Below are positions 1 to 8,520 of a stretch of DNA of 36,466 bases, one piece after another. The translations under genes and the position numbers were made by a program. The DNA is from Candidatus Pacearchaeota archaeon (GTDB lineage: Archaea; Nanobdellota; Nanobdellia; Pacearchaeales; GW2011-AR1). The stretch covers positions 1 to 36,466 of the forward strand of contig JAFCDB010000004.1 of assembly GCA_017609885.1 (NCBI GenBank), given 5' to 3'. Position 1 is the first letter of the stretch. The number at the start of each line of letters is the position of its first letter. The notes below the pieces were generated by a model. The model made no database searches, was not told the origin of the DNA, and saw only the letters and a list, made by a program, of their open reading frames with translations.

Positions 1-24
1 CATATATTTTTTTAGGTTAGACAT

Positions 25-48
25 AACTCTCCGAGCAATCGGGGAGTT
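25..48 (+). terminator. Stem-loop, possible terminator of an upstream gene
   Basis: A 9-bp stem (AACTCTCCG paired with CGGGGAGTT, one G-U wobble) encloses a 6-nt loop, and a T-rich run follows at 54-58. It is GC-richer than its surroundings. No gene is visible in 1-171, so it could end a transcript that lies left of the window. Archaea mostly terminate on oligo-T alone, so a role for the stem is inference. Confidence 0.35.
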
Positions 49-142
49 TAATATTTTTCTCGAAATTTTAAAGTGATAAATTAATTAGAATTCCTGTGCG
101 GAGATACTGATAAAATAATATATACTATTTGTTAGCATAACA

Positions 143-151
143 CTTATAAAA
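143..151 (+). promoter_or_regulatory. TATA-like box for the HIT-like gene
   Basis: CTTATAAAA is centred about 25 nt before the ATG at 172. This fits an archaeal promoter giving a leaderless or nearly leaderless mRNA. There is no Shine-Dalgarno. Confidence 0.6.
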
Positions 152-171
152 CTCAATTAAGCAATAAATAT

Positions 172-1197
172 ATGGAAAAAATATCTCATAGAAACAGAGA
201 AACTCCTTTATTTTTAGATGATTATAGTAGTTACCTTAGTTCTTGGACAGAAGCACTTCGAGGATACAGCATCCCCTCCTCTTTTGTAAATGAAGTAAAA
301 AATCAATTAACAGAAATGACTATTGGAAATATGGAAGGAACAATGATTTTACAAAGTGCCCCAAATGCTGAAATGAGACATGCCTTGATGAAAAAACAAA
401 ATAAATACATCCCCTTAAAACATCATGATCAATATGGTTTGAGAATTGATACAAATTGTTTTCTATGCGAAAATGTTTTACAAGGAATAGACGCATCTAC
501 AAATCAGGAAGAGGTTCCTAATAATGTCATGGAAGACCTAGGATACGCTTTTGTGTTGCCAAATCGGTATCCTCATCAAATTGGCCATGCATTATTAGTC
601 CAAAAAAACCATGATAACCTGAGATTAAGATGCAAAAGAGTTGAAAAAGATGATGAACTATTTTACTTTCCAGAAAAAGGAAAAACCCGAGGAGGAATAG
701 TAACAAGTGAGTGCTTGGAAAAACTTATTGATTATTCAGATAAAAACAATTTAATCAATACAAGAAATCATACCTTAGATGCTATGAGTATTCCAGAACA
801 TGAACACTTCCATATATATCCAAGAGTCCTCAAAAGTTACTCTCTTATTAAAGAAGTTTCGAAAGAAAGAATCCAGATAGGAAAAAACACATTTAGATTA
901 GTTAACACTTTTTTTGATACCTTATGTGTTGATAGAAATTACGACGAGTCTAATTTTATTGATACTTGCCAATCTGTTTTAGAATCTCTTGAAAGAGACA
1001 ACCAGGTGTTCACAACATTCTATTCAGAGGGTATTTTTCTTATCACGCCAAGAAGAAATATTGAAAGTTCTCCAATTATTACATCATCTGCTGCGTCTGT
1101 ACATCATTGTGCAAAGGGTAATTTAGAAAAAATTAAAAAATTTGTAGTGCCAAAAGGGGAATTTAACTGGGAGAAATATTTGAAAACTATAATGTAG
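172..1197 (+). CDS. HIT/GalT-like nucleotide phosphorylase or nucleotidyltransferase
   Basis: This 341-residue protein looks like a member of the HIT/GalT superfamily, close in layout to DUF4922 and Ap4A/GDP-galactose phosphorylase-type proteins. Seen: a Cys pair at C96/C99 (CFLC), an N-R-Y-P element at 131-134 followed by G-H-A-L-L-V, and the histidine-triad core H210-x-H212-x-H214. In this superfamily the middle histidine is the nucleophile that forms a nucleotidylated intermediate. The substrate cannot be told from sequence; nucleotide sugars or dinucleoside polyphosphates are plausible given the glycosylation genes around it. It has its own TATA-like box and starts the block that continues into a run of radical SAM genes 160 bp downstream. 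I am fairly sure of the superfamily and not of the reaction. Confidence 0.7.
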   Translation: MEKISHRNRETPLFLDDYSSYLSSWTEALRGYSIPSSFVNEVKNQLTEMTIGNMEGTMILQSAPNAEMRHALMKKQNKYIPLKHHDQYGLRIDTNCFLCENVLQGIDASTNQEEVPNNVMEDLGYAFVLPNRYPHQIGHALLVQKNHDNLRLRCKRVEKDDELFYFPEKGKTRGGIVTSECLEKLIDYSDKNNLINTRNHTLDAMSIPEHEHFHIYPRVLKSYSLIKEVSKERIQIGKNTFRLVNTFFDTLCVDRNYDESNFIDTCQSVLESLERDNQVFTTFYSEGIFLITPRRNIESSPIITSSAASVHHCAKGNLEKIKKFVVPKGEFNWEKYLKTIM

Positions 1198-1200
1198 GAG

Positions 1201-1228
1201 TAATGCTTTCTTTTTTTAGGAAGTATTA
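1201..1228 (+). terminator. Imperfect hairpin with T7 loop after the HIT-like gene
   Basis: Arms TAATGCTTTC and GGAAGTATTA pair over 10 positions with two G-U wobbles around a T7A loop. It begins 4 nt after the stop codon at 1197. The T-run alone could terminate archaeal RNA polymerase. The rest of the 160-bp gap to the next gene holds only that gene's promoter. Confidence 0.35.
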
Positions 1229-1328
1229 ACAAAAAAGATATTTTTATTTTAAGCAAGAGGCATTGTTGCCCTGCTTTATTTGTTGCTTCAAACAGCCCTG
1301 CGTTTATCAGTCTAAAAAAAGATAAATC

Positions 1329-1337
1329 TTTTTAAAT
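1329..1337 (+). promoter_or_regulatory. TATA-like box for the first radical SAM gene
   Basis: TTTTTAAAT is centred about 25 nt before the ATG at 1358, the same spacing as at most other transcription units here. Confidence 0.55.
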
Positions 1338-1357
1338 GAGAAAAAGCTTGAGAAATT

Positions 1358-2413
1358 ATGACAGATCTTTCAATAGACAACCACAAATTAATGTATCATC
1401 CAGAAAGAGTTGCGCAATGGAAAAAAACAGGAGATTGTTTTCCAATTTATGTTGAAATAGGGCCTACAAATCGATGCAACCATAAATGTATTTTTTGTGC
1501 ATTGGATTTTTTAGAACATGAAACCCAAGATATAAAAAAAGAAACCTTGCTGTCAAATTTAGAAGATATGGCAAAACACGGAGTTAAATCAGTAATGTTT
1601 GCAGGAGAAGGGGAGCCACTTGTTCATAAAGATACGCCATTATTTATTGAAAATGCAAAAGAACAGGGAATGGATGTTTCAACAACGACAAATGGGGTTT
1701 TATTTAATCAAAGAAAAACAGAACAATGTTCGCCAAATTTAACCTGGGCAAGGTTTAGTGTTAATTCAGGAACTGCAGAAAATTACGCAGAAGTTCATGG
1801 AACTAATAAAAAAGATTTTGATAAAGTAATTGGAAATATAAAATATGCTGTAGAATTTAAAAAGGAAAATAAATTACAAACAACTCTTGGAGTCCAAACT
1901 CTTCTTCTTTCAGCAAATGCACATACAATTGAGGATTTAGCAAGAATCTGCAGGGATATTGGAGCAGATAATTTGCAAATTAAACCCTATTCTCACCATC
2001 CTCAAAGTAAAAATGACTGGATAGTTGATGAAATAGATGCAGAAAGATTAGAGGAAAAATTAATGGCTCTTGAAACTCAAGATTTTGAAATTCATTTTAG
2101 AAAAAAAACTAAAGAAAGAATTCAACAAGGAGCAACATATTCTGAATGTTATGGACTTCCATTTTTTGCATTAATTTCTGCAAACGGGGATGTTATTCCC
2201 TGCAATCTTTTTTATGATAATTCCGAGTTTACATATGGAAATTTAAATAATCAAACTTTTAGTGAAATATGGCAAGGGGAAAAAAGAAAACAAGTTTTAG
2301 AAAAGTTGAGAAAAAATGGTGTTGATAATTGCAGAAAAGGATGCAGATTAGACCCAATTAATCGCTATCTCGAAAGATTAATAAAGCCAGGCCTTCATGA
2401 TAATTTTATATAA
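1358..2413 (+). CDS. Radical SAM protein with SPASM-like C-terminus
   Basis: A 351-residue radical SAM enzyme. The [4Fe-4S] cluster motif is C40-x3-C44-x2-C47, followed by a G-E-G-E-P element at 83-87 that corresponds to the usual SAM-binding GGEP. The C-terminal part carries C264, C282 (in a NGDVIPC context) and C325/C329, an arrangement like SPASM/twitch domains that bind auxiliary Fe-S clusters. Family members modify peptides, sugars or cofactors; nothing in the sequence says which. It is the first gene of a tight unit: its TAA is followed by a single A and then the ATG of the Nudix gene, which suggests translational coupling. Confidence 0.85.
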   Translation: MTDLSIDNHKLMYHPERVAQWKKTGDCFPIYVEIGPTNRCNHKCIFCALDFLEHETQDIKKETLLSNLEDMAKHGVKSVMFAGEGEPLVHKDTPLFIENAKEQGMDVSTTTNGVLFNQRKTEQCSPNLTWARFSVNSGTAENYAEVHGTNKKDFDKVIGNIKYAVEFKKENKLQTTLGVQTLLLSANAHTIEDLARICRDIGADNLQIKPYSHHPQSKNDWIVDEIDAERLEEKLMALETQDFEIHFRKKTKERIQQGATYSECYGLPFFALISANGDVIPCNLFYDNSEFTYGNLNNQTFSEIWQGEKRKQVLEKLRKNGVDNCRKGCRLDPINRYLERLIKPGLHDNFI

Positions 2414-2414
2414 A

Positions 2415-2813
2415 ATGAAAAAAATAGTAAAAATAATTTTAATTAATAAAAAAGAAATTCTTTTATACAAAAGAGACAATAAACCATCAATTTCTTATCC
2501 AGGATATTGGGATTTAATCGGAGGCGCAGTAGAAAAAAACGAATCAGAAAAACAAGCATTAAAAAGAGAAATAAAAGAAGAAATAAATTGCGAAATTAAA
2601 AACATTAAATTTGTAAAAAAAATACAATTATTTTCTTATGGAGAAGATTACAGTTTATTTTTTTTCAGGGGGGATATTGATACTCCAATAGAAAAAATTA
2701 CACTGACAGAGGGACAGTATTTAAAGTATTTTACTTTTGAAGAACTTCCTAAAATCAAAATTCCAGAACATCAGAGAGAGATTATTTTAAATAATAAGAA
2801 TAAAATTTTATAA
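2415..2813 (+). CDS. Nudix hydrolase
   Basis: A 132-residue Nudix-fold hydrolase. The Nudix box runs G-x5-E-x7-R-E-x-x-E-E; the glycine usually found after the EE is replaced by Asn. Such enzymes cleave nucleoside diphosphates linked to another moiety, for example NDP-sugars or oxidised nucleotides. I take the ATG at 2415 as start. A longer frame from 2397 would overlap the upstream gene by 17 nt, whereas 2415 gives the stop-A-ATG spacing also seen at the next junction. A G6 run lies at 2668-2673. Its place between two radical SAM genes suggests it acts on a nucleotide-linked substrate or product of the same pathway, which is inference. Confidence 0.85.
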   Translation: MKKIVKIILINKKEILLYKRDNKPSISYPGYWDLIGGAVEKNESEKQALKREIKEEINCEIKNIKFVKKIQLFSYGEDYSLFFFRGDIDTPIEKITLTEGQYLKYFTFEELPKIKIPEHQREIILNNKNKIL

Positions 2814-2814
2814 A

Positions 2815-4833
2815 ATGAAAGTGCCAATAAGTTTCTCAGATTTAACACATACAGGAAAAGGACTTGCAAGCAGCACATTTCCTTTAGGAGTTTCTTATGT
2901 TGCATCTTATGCTCTAAAAAAATTCCCCGAAGAAATTTCAGCAGAAATTTTCAAATATCCAGAAGATTTTGCAAATTATTTAGAAAAAACAAATCCTAAG
3001 ATTGCATGCTTTTCAAATTATGCATGGAATTCAAATCTTTCCTGCGAATTTGCAAAAAGAATAAAACAGAAATCTCCAGGCACAATAACTGTCTTTGGAG
3101 GCCCTGATTATCCCCTTGATCATGATAAACAAGAAGAATTTTTGCTTTCACACCCAGAAATTGATTTCTATATTGTAAGAGAAGGAGAACAAGCATTTTC
3201 TGAATTATTAAAAACAGCATTACAATATAATTTTGATGTCAATAATATTAAATCTCAAAAATCAATTCTTTTAAGTTGCCATTATATTCAAGATGGAAAA
3301 ATTGTCAGAGGAACTCCTACGCAAAGATTATCAAACTTAGATGAAATTCCCTCGCCTTATCTTTTAGGATTAATGGATAAATTTTTTGATGAAAAGTTAA
3401 TGCCTTTAATTCAAGGTACTCGCGGATGTCCATTTAGCTGCACATATTGTACTGAAGGAAATGATTATTTTAATCAAATTGCCAGATTTTCTAAGAAACG
3501 TGCAATAGATGAATTTGATTATATTGCTCAAAGAGCAAAAGTTCCAAATTTAGGAATAGTTGATTCAAATTTTGGAATGTATCTGCATGATTTAGAACTT
3601 TGCAATTCTCTCTCAGAAAAAAGAAAAAAATACAATTGGCCCAAATTTATAGATGTATCAACTGGAAAAAATCAAAAGAAAAGAACAATGGAATGTGTGG
3701 AATTGCTTGGGGGGGCAATGCATTTAGGTGCATCTGTTCAATCAACAGACCATGAAGTTTTAAAAAATATCAAGAGACAAAATATTTCAACAAATGAAAT
3801 GGTTGAATTAACTAAATTTGCTGAAACTCTTGGAGCAAATAGCCAGGGAGAAGTTATCTTAGCTCTTCCAGGTGATACAAAACAGGCCCACTTTAAATCA
3901 GTATTTGATTTGTTAGATGCAGGTGTAAATCTTTCTAGAACCTACCAACTTATTCTTCTGCCAGCTTCAGAAGTTTCGAGTATAGAATCTAGAAAAAAAT
4001 ACCCAATGCAAACTCGCTTTAGAGTAATACCTTATTGTTTTGGAGATTACAATCTTTATGGAGAACAATTTTCTGCTGCAGAAACAGAGGAGATATGTAT
4101 TTCTAGTAATATAATGTCCTTTGAAGATTATTTAGATTGCCGTTCACTTAGTTTAACAGCCGAAATATTTTATAATAGCCAAATTTTAGGGGAATTAATA
4201 AAATTTCTTGAACAAAACAATATAACTCCTTCAAAATTGGTGGGAAATATTCATGAATCAGTTACTAAAAATCCTCAAGGAATGCAAGAAATTTATCAAG
4301 GATTTTTAGAAGAAAATAAGAGAGATTTATGGGAAAGCAGAAACGATTTAAAAAAATTTCTTCAGCAGCCAGGAATTATTAAACGTTATGAGTTAGGAGA
4401 GTTGGGAAAAAATGAATTATTTGAATACAAAGGGAAAGCATTTTTTGAAAAAATGCGAGAATTACATAAAGTTGCTTTTGAAGAAGCAAGAAAATTATTA
4501 AAACAAAATAATTCCTTAGATGAGCAATCTGAAAATTATCTGCAGGAACTCCATGATTTTAGTTTATTGCGTAAACAATCTCTTTTATCAGATAAAACAG
4601 AAACAAAGAAATTTCATTTTGATTTTGTAACTCTTTTAAAAGATAAATTTGATTCTAACCCCTTCAATCATTCAGTATCTGAAGGCATTGACATAAAAAT
4701 ATCTCATTCAGATGAACAAAGAACTTTAATTGAAGATTATTTAACTCAATATAGCCCTTCAGGAAGTGGACTTGGAAGAATTTTGCAAAAAGCCCATGTT
4801 CCCATGTTATATCGAAAAGCTTTAACAGTATAA
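2815..4833 (+). CDS. B12-binding-type radical SAM protein with long C-terminal extension
   Basis: A 672-residue protein. The N-terminal 170 residues look like the cobalamin-binding Rossmann domain of class B radical SAM enzymes: an F-P-L-G-V-S-Y stretch at 22-28, F-G-G-P at 94-97 and V-R-E-G-E at 121-125. The D-x-H-x-x-G motif of base-off B12 mutases is absent, as is usual in this class. The radical SAM cluster motif is C205-x3-C209-x2-C212. The protein continues for about 250 residues past the expected end of the radical SAM core as a charged helical region I do not recognise. Known relatives do C- or P-methylations and ring rearrangements. It starts 1 nt after the Nudix stop. A G7 run at 3709-3715 sits inside the gene. 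Confidence 0.8.
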   Translation: MKVPISFSDLTHTGKGLASSTFPLGVSYVASYALKKFPEEISAEIFKYPEDFANYLEKTNPKIACFSNYAWNSNLSCEFAKRIKQKSPGTITVFGGPDYPLDHDKQEEFLLSHPEIDFYIVREGEQAFSELLKTALQYNFDVNNIKSQKSILLSCHYIQDGKIVRGTPTQRLSNLDEIPSPYLLGLMDKFFDEKLMPLIQGTRGCPFSCTYCTEGNDYFNQIARFSKKRAIDEFDYIAQRAKVPNLGIVDSNFGMYLHDLELCNSLSEKRKKYNWPKFIDVSTGKNQKKRTMECVELLGGAMHLGASVQSTDHEVLKNIKRQNISTNEMVELTKFAETLGANSQGEVILALPGDTKQAHFKSVFDLLDAGVNLSRTYQLILLPASEVSSIESRKKYPMQTRFRVIPYCFGDYNLYGEQFSAAETEEICISSNIMSFEDYLDCRSLSLTAEIFYNSQILGELIKFLEQNNITPSKLVGNIHESVTKNPQGMQEIYQGFLEENKRDLWESRNDLKKFLQQPGIIKRYELGELGKNELFEYKGKAFFEKMRELHKVAFEEARKLLKQNNSLDEQSENYLQELHDFSLLRKQSLLSDKTETKKFHFDFVTLLKDKFDSNPFNHSVSEGIDIKISHSDEQRTLIEDYLTQYSPSGSGLGRILQKAHVPMLYRKALTV

Positions 4834-4856
4834 AACATATTTTCATTAACAACAAT

Positions 4857-4866
4857 AATTTTAAAC
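4857..4866 (+). promoter_or_regulatory. Possible TATA-like box before the second SPASM-type radical SAM gene
   Basis: AATTTTAAAC is centred about 30 nt before the ATG at 4892, in the 58-bp gap after the B12-type gene. The spacing is slightly long compared with the other boxes. Confidence 0.35.
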
Positions 4867-4891
4867 CTTCTCTCTTTAACAATTTTATAAA

Positions 4892-5818
4892 ATGACTAAA
4901 AAAGAAATAAAACTTCCCGATTCCTATAAATACATTGCAGCATTCCTAACAATGAGGTGCAATCTTAATTGTACTTATTGTTTAAATGACTTTGATAAAG
5001 GCCTTGATAGAAAATCCTTTAAAGAAATCTCTGGAGAAAAATGGGTAGATGCATTAAATAAAATAAACTCTCGTCCAGAAGTTCCAGTAACTTTTTGTGG
5101 AGGAGAACCCTTTCTACACAAAAATTTCATAGAAATCATTAATAATCTCAAACCAGAACTTAATATAGATATCCTCACAAATTTAACATGGGGGGGAAAA
5201 GGATTAGAAAGGTTTATTGAAGAAGTAAATCCAGAAAGATTAAGAAGAGATGCAAACTATTCATCAATTCGGGCTTCTTACCATCCAGAGCAAATGGGAA
5301 ACGGAGAAAAGGTTGTAAAAAATGCAAAAAAATTAAAAAAAGCAGGATTTGACGTCGGCATTTATGCAGTCCAATATCCAAGTCAAAAACAATTGCAAGC
5401 AATAACTCAAATGCAATTCAGATGTTTAGATTCTGGAATTGATTTTAGAGTAAAAGATTTTACAGGAAAATTTGAAGGAATAGATGATTTAGGAAATCCA
5501 TTTTTAATAACTTATGGAGATTATTCTAAATATTCTGGTTGCTCTTTTCAAAAAACAACAAAAGAATGTGAATGCAAAACTTCTGAATTGTTAATAGGCC
5601 CAAATGGAAGGGTGTATAAATGTCATAGAGATTTATATTCAGAAGAATTTCCAACAGGGAATATAACTGATAAAGATTTTAAAATTCAAGATAGGTTCAG
5701 GCATTGCGAAAAATTCGGACAGTGCCATCCTTGCGACACCAAAGTAAAAACAAATTACCAGCAAAACTTGGGCCACACATCTGTTGAGATAAAAAATATA
5801 GAATCAAAAACATTTTAA
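4892..5818 (+). CDS. Radical SAM protein with Cys-rich SPASM-like C-terminus
   Basis: A 308-residue radical SAM enzyme with the cluster motif C23-x3-C27-x2-C30 and G-G-E-P at 70-73. The C-terminus has seven cysteines (C217, C226, C228, C244, C272, C278, C281) around a P-N-G-R-V-Y-K-C segment, typical of SPASM-type domains with auxiliary clusters. The family includes peptide-modifying and other maturase enzymes; the substrate here is unknown. I see no small precursor peptide gene next to it. A G7 run at 5190-5196 codes for a Trp-Gly-Gly stretch and is unusual in such an AT-rich gene. A radical SAM gene of the same type follows 22 bp downstream. Confidence 0.85.
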   Translation: MTKKEIKLPDSYKYIAAFLTMRCNLNCTYCLNDFDKGLDRKSFKEISGEKWVDALNKINSRPEVPVTFCGGEPFLHKNFIEIINNLKPELNIDILTNLTWGGKGLERFIEEVNPERLRRDANYSSIRASYHPEQMGNGEKVVKNAKKLKKAGFDVGIYAVQYPSQKQLQAITQMQFRCLDSGIDFRVKDFTGKFEGIDDLGNPFLITYGDYSKYSGCSFQKTTKECECKTSELLIGPNGRVYKCHRDLYSEEFPTGNITDKDFKIQDRFRHCEKFGQCHPCDTKVKTNYQQNLGHTSVEIKNIESKTF

Positions 5819-5820
5819 AC
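5813..5820 (+). promoter_or_regulatory. TATA-like box spanning the preceding stop codon
   Basis: TTTTAAAC is centred about 24 nt before the ATG at 5841 and contains the TAA stop of the preceding gene. It could give the next radical SAM gene its own leaderless transcript. Confidence 0.45.
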
Positions 5821-5840
5821 ACCTTTATTCTACAAATTTA

Positions 5841-6800
5841 ATGAAGCTTCAAAAATTTTTCAACCGAAACTTAAGAACCCTGATTTTTTTTGTGACAACT
5901 CGCTGTCCTTTAAAATGCAAACATTGTTTTTATGCAAATGAACTTAATCAGCAAAATATTAAAGAACTTACAGTAGAAGAAATAGAAAAAATCGCAGACA
6001 ATCTTCCACATTTAGAATATTTGCAACTTTCAGGAGGCGAGCCATTTATGCGGGAAGATTTAGTTGAATTAGTAGAAATATTTTTCAAAAGAGGGCTAAA
6101 AAAAGTTATAATTCCTACAAATGGATTTTTCACAAAACAAATTGTTTCTAAAGTCCAGAAAATGAAAAACAAAGGATTTAATTTCTCAATAATGATATCT
6201 GTTGATGGATTCAAAGATTTGCACAATGAAATTCGCGGAAGAGATTGTTTTGACAACGCAATGCAAACTTTTGATGAACTGAAAAAGATAGGAGTTGAAG
6301 CAGGATTTAATGTAGCCCTCAGTAAAATTAATTACTCTACATATATTAACCTATTAAAATTCCTAAAAACAAAAACAAACAATCTTGACCCAATTTTAGT
6401 TAGAGCAAAACCCGGAGTAATGATAACTGCTGAAGAATTTAAAAAAATTGCTTCTGAAATTGAAAAAATAACTTCTGAAAAATTAAATCCTTTTTACAAA
6501 AAAAGAAAACAAATACTAGATGAAATTTATTGCAGTATTTTAGAAGGAAAACCAGTCCCATATAAATGTCTTGCAGGAGAAATTATTGCAGTTTTAGAGC
6601 CAGATGGGCAGGTTAGAAGCTGTGAAATTAGAAAGAAGTTAGGAAATGTTAGAGAAAATAATTATAACATAAATGAAATTCTAAAATTAGATAAAATTCC
6701 AAAAAGATGCAGGAACTGCATCCACCCTTGCTTTATCGGCCCAAGTATGTCATATTCTCCAAAATGGATGGCAAAAAATATTCTATATCAGTTTGTATAA
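5841..6800 (+). CDS. Radical SAM/SPASM protein
   Basis: A 319-residue radical SAM enzyme. The N-terminal core has C22-x3-C26-x2-C29 and S-G-G-E-P at 64-68. The C-terminal part has C243, C261 (in a DGQVRSC context) and C290, C293, C297, which is a SPASM-like auxiliary cluster set. It resembles the broad MoaA/PqqE-like group whose members act on peptides and small molecules. Its last 37 nt overlap the start of a GT2 gene in another frame, so the two are probably made together. That pairing suggests the modified substrate is a sugar, a glycolipid or a glycosylated product, which is inference. Confidence 0.85.
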   Translation: MKLQKFFNRNLRTLIFFVTTRCPLKCKHCFYANELNQQNIKELTVEEIEKIADNLPHLEYLQLSGGEPFMREDLVELVEIFFKRGLKKVIIPTNGFFTKQIVSKVQKMKNKGFNFSIMISVDGFKDLHNEIRGRDCFDNAMQTFDELKKIGVEAGFNVALSKINYSTYINLLKFLKTKTNNLDPILVRAKPGVMITAEEFKKIASEIEKITSEKLNPFYKKRKQILDEIYCSILEGKPVPYKCLAGEIIAVLEPDGQVRSCEIRKKLGNVRENNYNINEILKLDKIPKRCRNCIHPCFIGPSMSYSPKWMAKNILYQFV

Positions 6801-7546
6801 TTGCAAGACCTAATTTAGATCTTAGCAAATGTCTCGAATCCATAGAAAATCAAACTTATAAAAATTTTGAAATAGTTATTCATAAAGAATTTGGCTCCTT
6901 TCCAAAACTAAGAAATAAGGTAATTGAAAAAGCAAAAAATGAAATAATTGTTTTTACAGATGCAGATTGCTATGCAGAAAAACACTGGCTTGAACAAGTA
7001 AACAAAATCTTCCAAGACAAAAAAGTAATTGGATTTCACGGAAAAGTTTGTTATGAATTAAATGGAAAATTTCCAACAGCTTCAACAAGAATTGTCACCA
7101 ACGACGGCCAAGACACAATGACTGCAAATGCAGGCTTCAGAGCAAAAATATTAAAAAAAGTAAAATTTGACGAAGAAATAAACTACCTTGAAGACAAAAT
7201 CCTTTTCAAAAGAATGAGCAAACACGGAAAAATAATTTATTCAAAAAATGCAATCATCTTCCACGAATATCAAGAATGGAATTTCAAAAAAACAATTCTC
7301 TATGCAAAAAAAGTCGAGGATTTTTTAAAAGCTAATAAAAAATACAATTTTCCGATACAAAAAATCGGCCCAGTTGTCTTCCCTAAACATTTTCCAATTA
7401 TCTTTTTCCCACCATTGCTTTTTCTTTTCCATTCAATCCGTAGTTCTAAAGATTTGAAAATTGTAATTGCAATGTATTTTGAAAAACTTTACACTAGATT
7501 TTTAATCTGGAGATATGCTTTGAAAAATGGGGAGTTTTTGATTTAA
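6764..7546 (+). CDS. GT2-family glycosyltransferase
   Basis: A 260-residue GT-A fold glycosyltransferase. The N-terminus begins a typical beta strand (SISVCIIAR), and the metal/nucleotide-sugar binding D-A-D is at 66-68 (FTDADC). A conserved Glu-Asp pair (LEDK) near residue 140 may supply the catalytic base. A hydrophobic, aromatic stretch near 205-225 may lie on the membrane. I chose the ATG at 6764 because family homology begins right there; an earlier ATG at 6707 would add only antisense-like residues inside the upstream gene. The TAA shares a TTAA with the stop of the opposing GT9 gene. Donor and acceptor are unknown. Confidence 0.8.
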   Translation: MDGKKYSISVCIIARPNLDLSKCLESIENQTYKNFEIVIHKEFGSFPKLRNKVIEKAKNEIIVFTDADCYAEKHWLEQVNKIFQDKKVIGFHGKVCYELNGKFPTASTRIVTNDGQDTMTANAGFRAKILKKVKFDEEINYLEDKILFKRMSKHGKIIYSKNAIIFHEYQEWNFKKTILYAKKVEDFLKANKKYNFPIQKIGPVVFPKHFPIIFFPPLLFLFHSIRSSKDLKIVIAMYFEKLYTRFLIWRYALKNGEFLI

Positions 7547-8520
7547 ATAATTTTCCTGACGATATTTTTAACATCCTCCACCCCAATAGTCCCCATATTA
7601 ATATTCTTTGTGTATAAAACATGTGAATTATTTCCAAGTGGAACAAATTTATTTAACCAACGAAGAAATAAATTATGCAATTCTATTAATTTTGCTCCAG
7701 ATACCCAAGCAATATGCATTGGTCCCCCATCTTGAGCAATTACAAGATCAGCGTCTTTAAACAATAAAGACATTTTTCTTAAATCAAAATTTAAAATAAC
7801 CCGAGAATTTTTATTTAAATTTGAAAGTTCATTTAGTCGGTTTTCTTCTTTTTTAGTCCCCATCAAAAGCAAGGTCTTTTCAGGTTTAAATTTTCCAAAC
7901 CATTTAATAATTTCTTTCCAATTATCAATTGGCCATTGTTTATTTTCTAATCTTGCATATGGGCACAAACAAATATAGTTTTGTAAATTTTCTTTTTTTA
8001 AAAAATTTTTAATTTCTTCTGTATCTTGTTCACTTGTAAGAATTTCAGGAGAACTATCTTTTACATTTATTCCAAAACCCTCTTTAATTATACAAATGTT
8101 ATCTTCAGTAATATGAGACTTGTATTTTATATTTACAGGATTTGTCAAAAGTAGCTTTATTTTTGGATTAACATCTGTTTTGCTAATACGCTTTTTAATT
8201 CCGCTCAACCATAAAAGAAAAAAACTATTCATAATGCTTCCTCGTAAATCTATTCCAACATCAAATTTTGATCTTTTTATTTTCCAGGACATTTTAAAGT
8301 ATTCCCAAAAACTACGTAAATTATGCTTCGCTAATCCTAACTCCCAAATTTCATCAATATAATTATTCTTCTCGACAACAGAACGATTTAGTTTACTTAC
8401 AATAATTATTATCTTGGCATTTGGAAATTTTTTCTTTAACTCTCTAAAAACCGCACTAGATAAAACTAAATCTCCAATATGGTCATTCCGGATAATCAAA
8501 ATTTTTTTTATATCTTCCAT
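7543..8520 (-). CDS. GT9-family (heptosyltransferase-like) glycosyltransferase
   Basis: A 325-residue GT-B fold protein of the ADP-heptose:LPS heptosyltransferase family. Seen: the N-terminal I-I-R-N-D-x-I-G-D-L signature (9-18), with the Asp expected to be catalytic, and a C-terminal D-G-G-P-M-H-I-A-W segment that binds the donor in this family. In bacteria these enzymes add heptose to the LPS core; an archaeon has no LPS, so the acceptor here must be another glycolipid or glycan. It follows a GT2 gene with a TAATG overlap (stop and start share the A), so the two are translated together. The convergent GT2 at 6764 overlaps it by 4 nt. Confidence 0.85.
   Translation of the reverse strand: MEDIKKILIIRNDHIGDLVLSSAVFRELKKKFPNAKIIIIVSKLNRSVVEKNNYIDEIWELGLAKHNLRSFWEYFKMSWKIKRSKFDVGIDLRGSIMNSFFLLWLSGIKKRISKTDVNPKIKLLLTNPVNIKYKSHITEDNICIIKEGFGINVKDSSPEILTSEQDTEEIKNFLKKENLQNYICLCPYARLENKQWPIDNWKEIIKWFGKFKPEKTLLLMGTKKEENRLNELSNLNKNSRVILNFDLRKMSLLFKDADLVIAQDGGPMHIAWVSGAKLIELHNLFLRWLNKFVPLGNNSHVLYTKNINMGTIGVEDVKNIVRKII

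Noticed and set aside
1198-1357. A precursor peptide gene for the radical SAM enzymes in the spacer, for instance short frames from the ATGs at 1205 and 1336.
   Set aside because: The first codes for only eight residues; the second lies mostly inside the radical SAM gene in another frame and has no leader-like or Cys/Gly-rich core.
2996-3220. Open frames antisense to the large radical SAM gene and similar ones throughout the window (for example 22360-22680, 25623-26180, 31315-31695).
   Set aside because: They lie entirely within well-supported genes, have low-complexity Leu/Phe/Ser-rich products and no promoter of their own.
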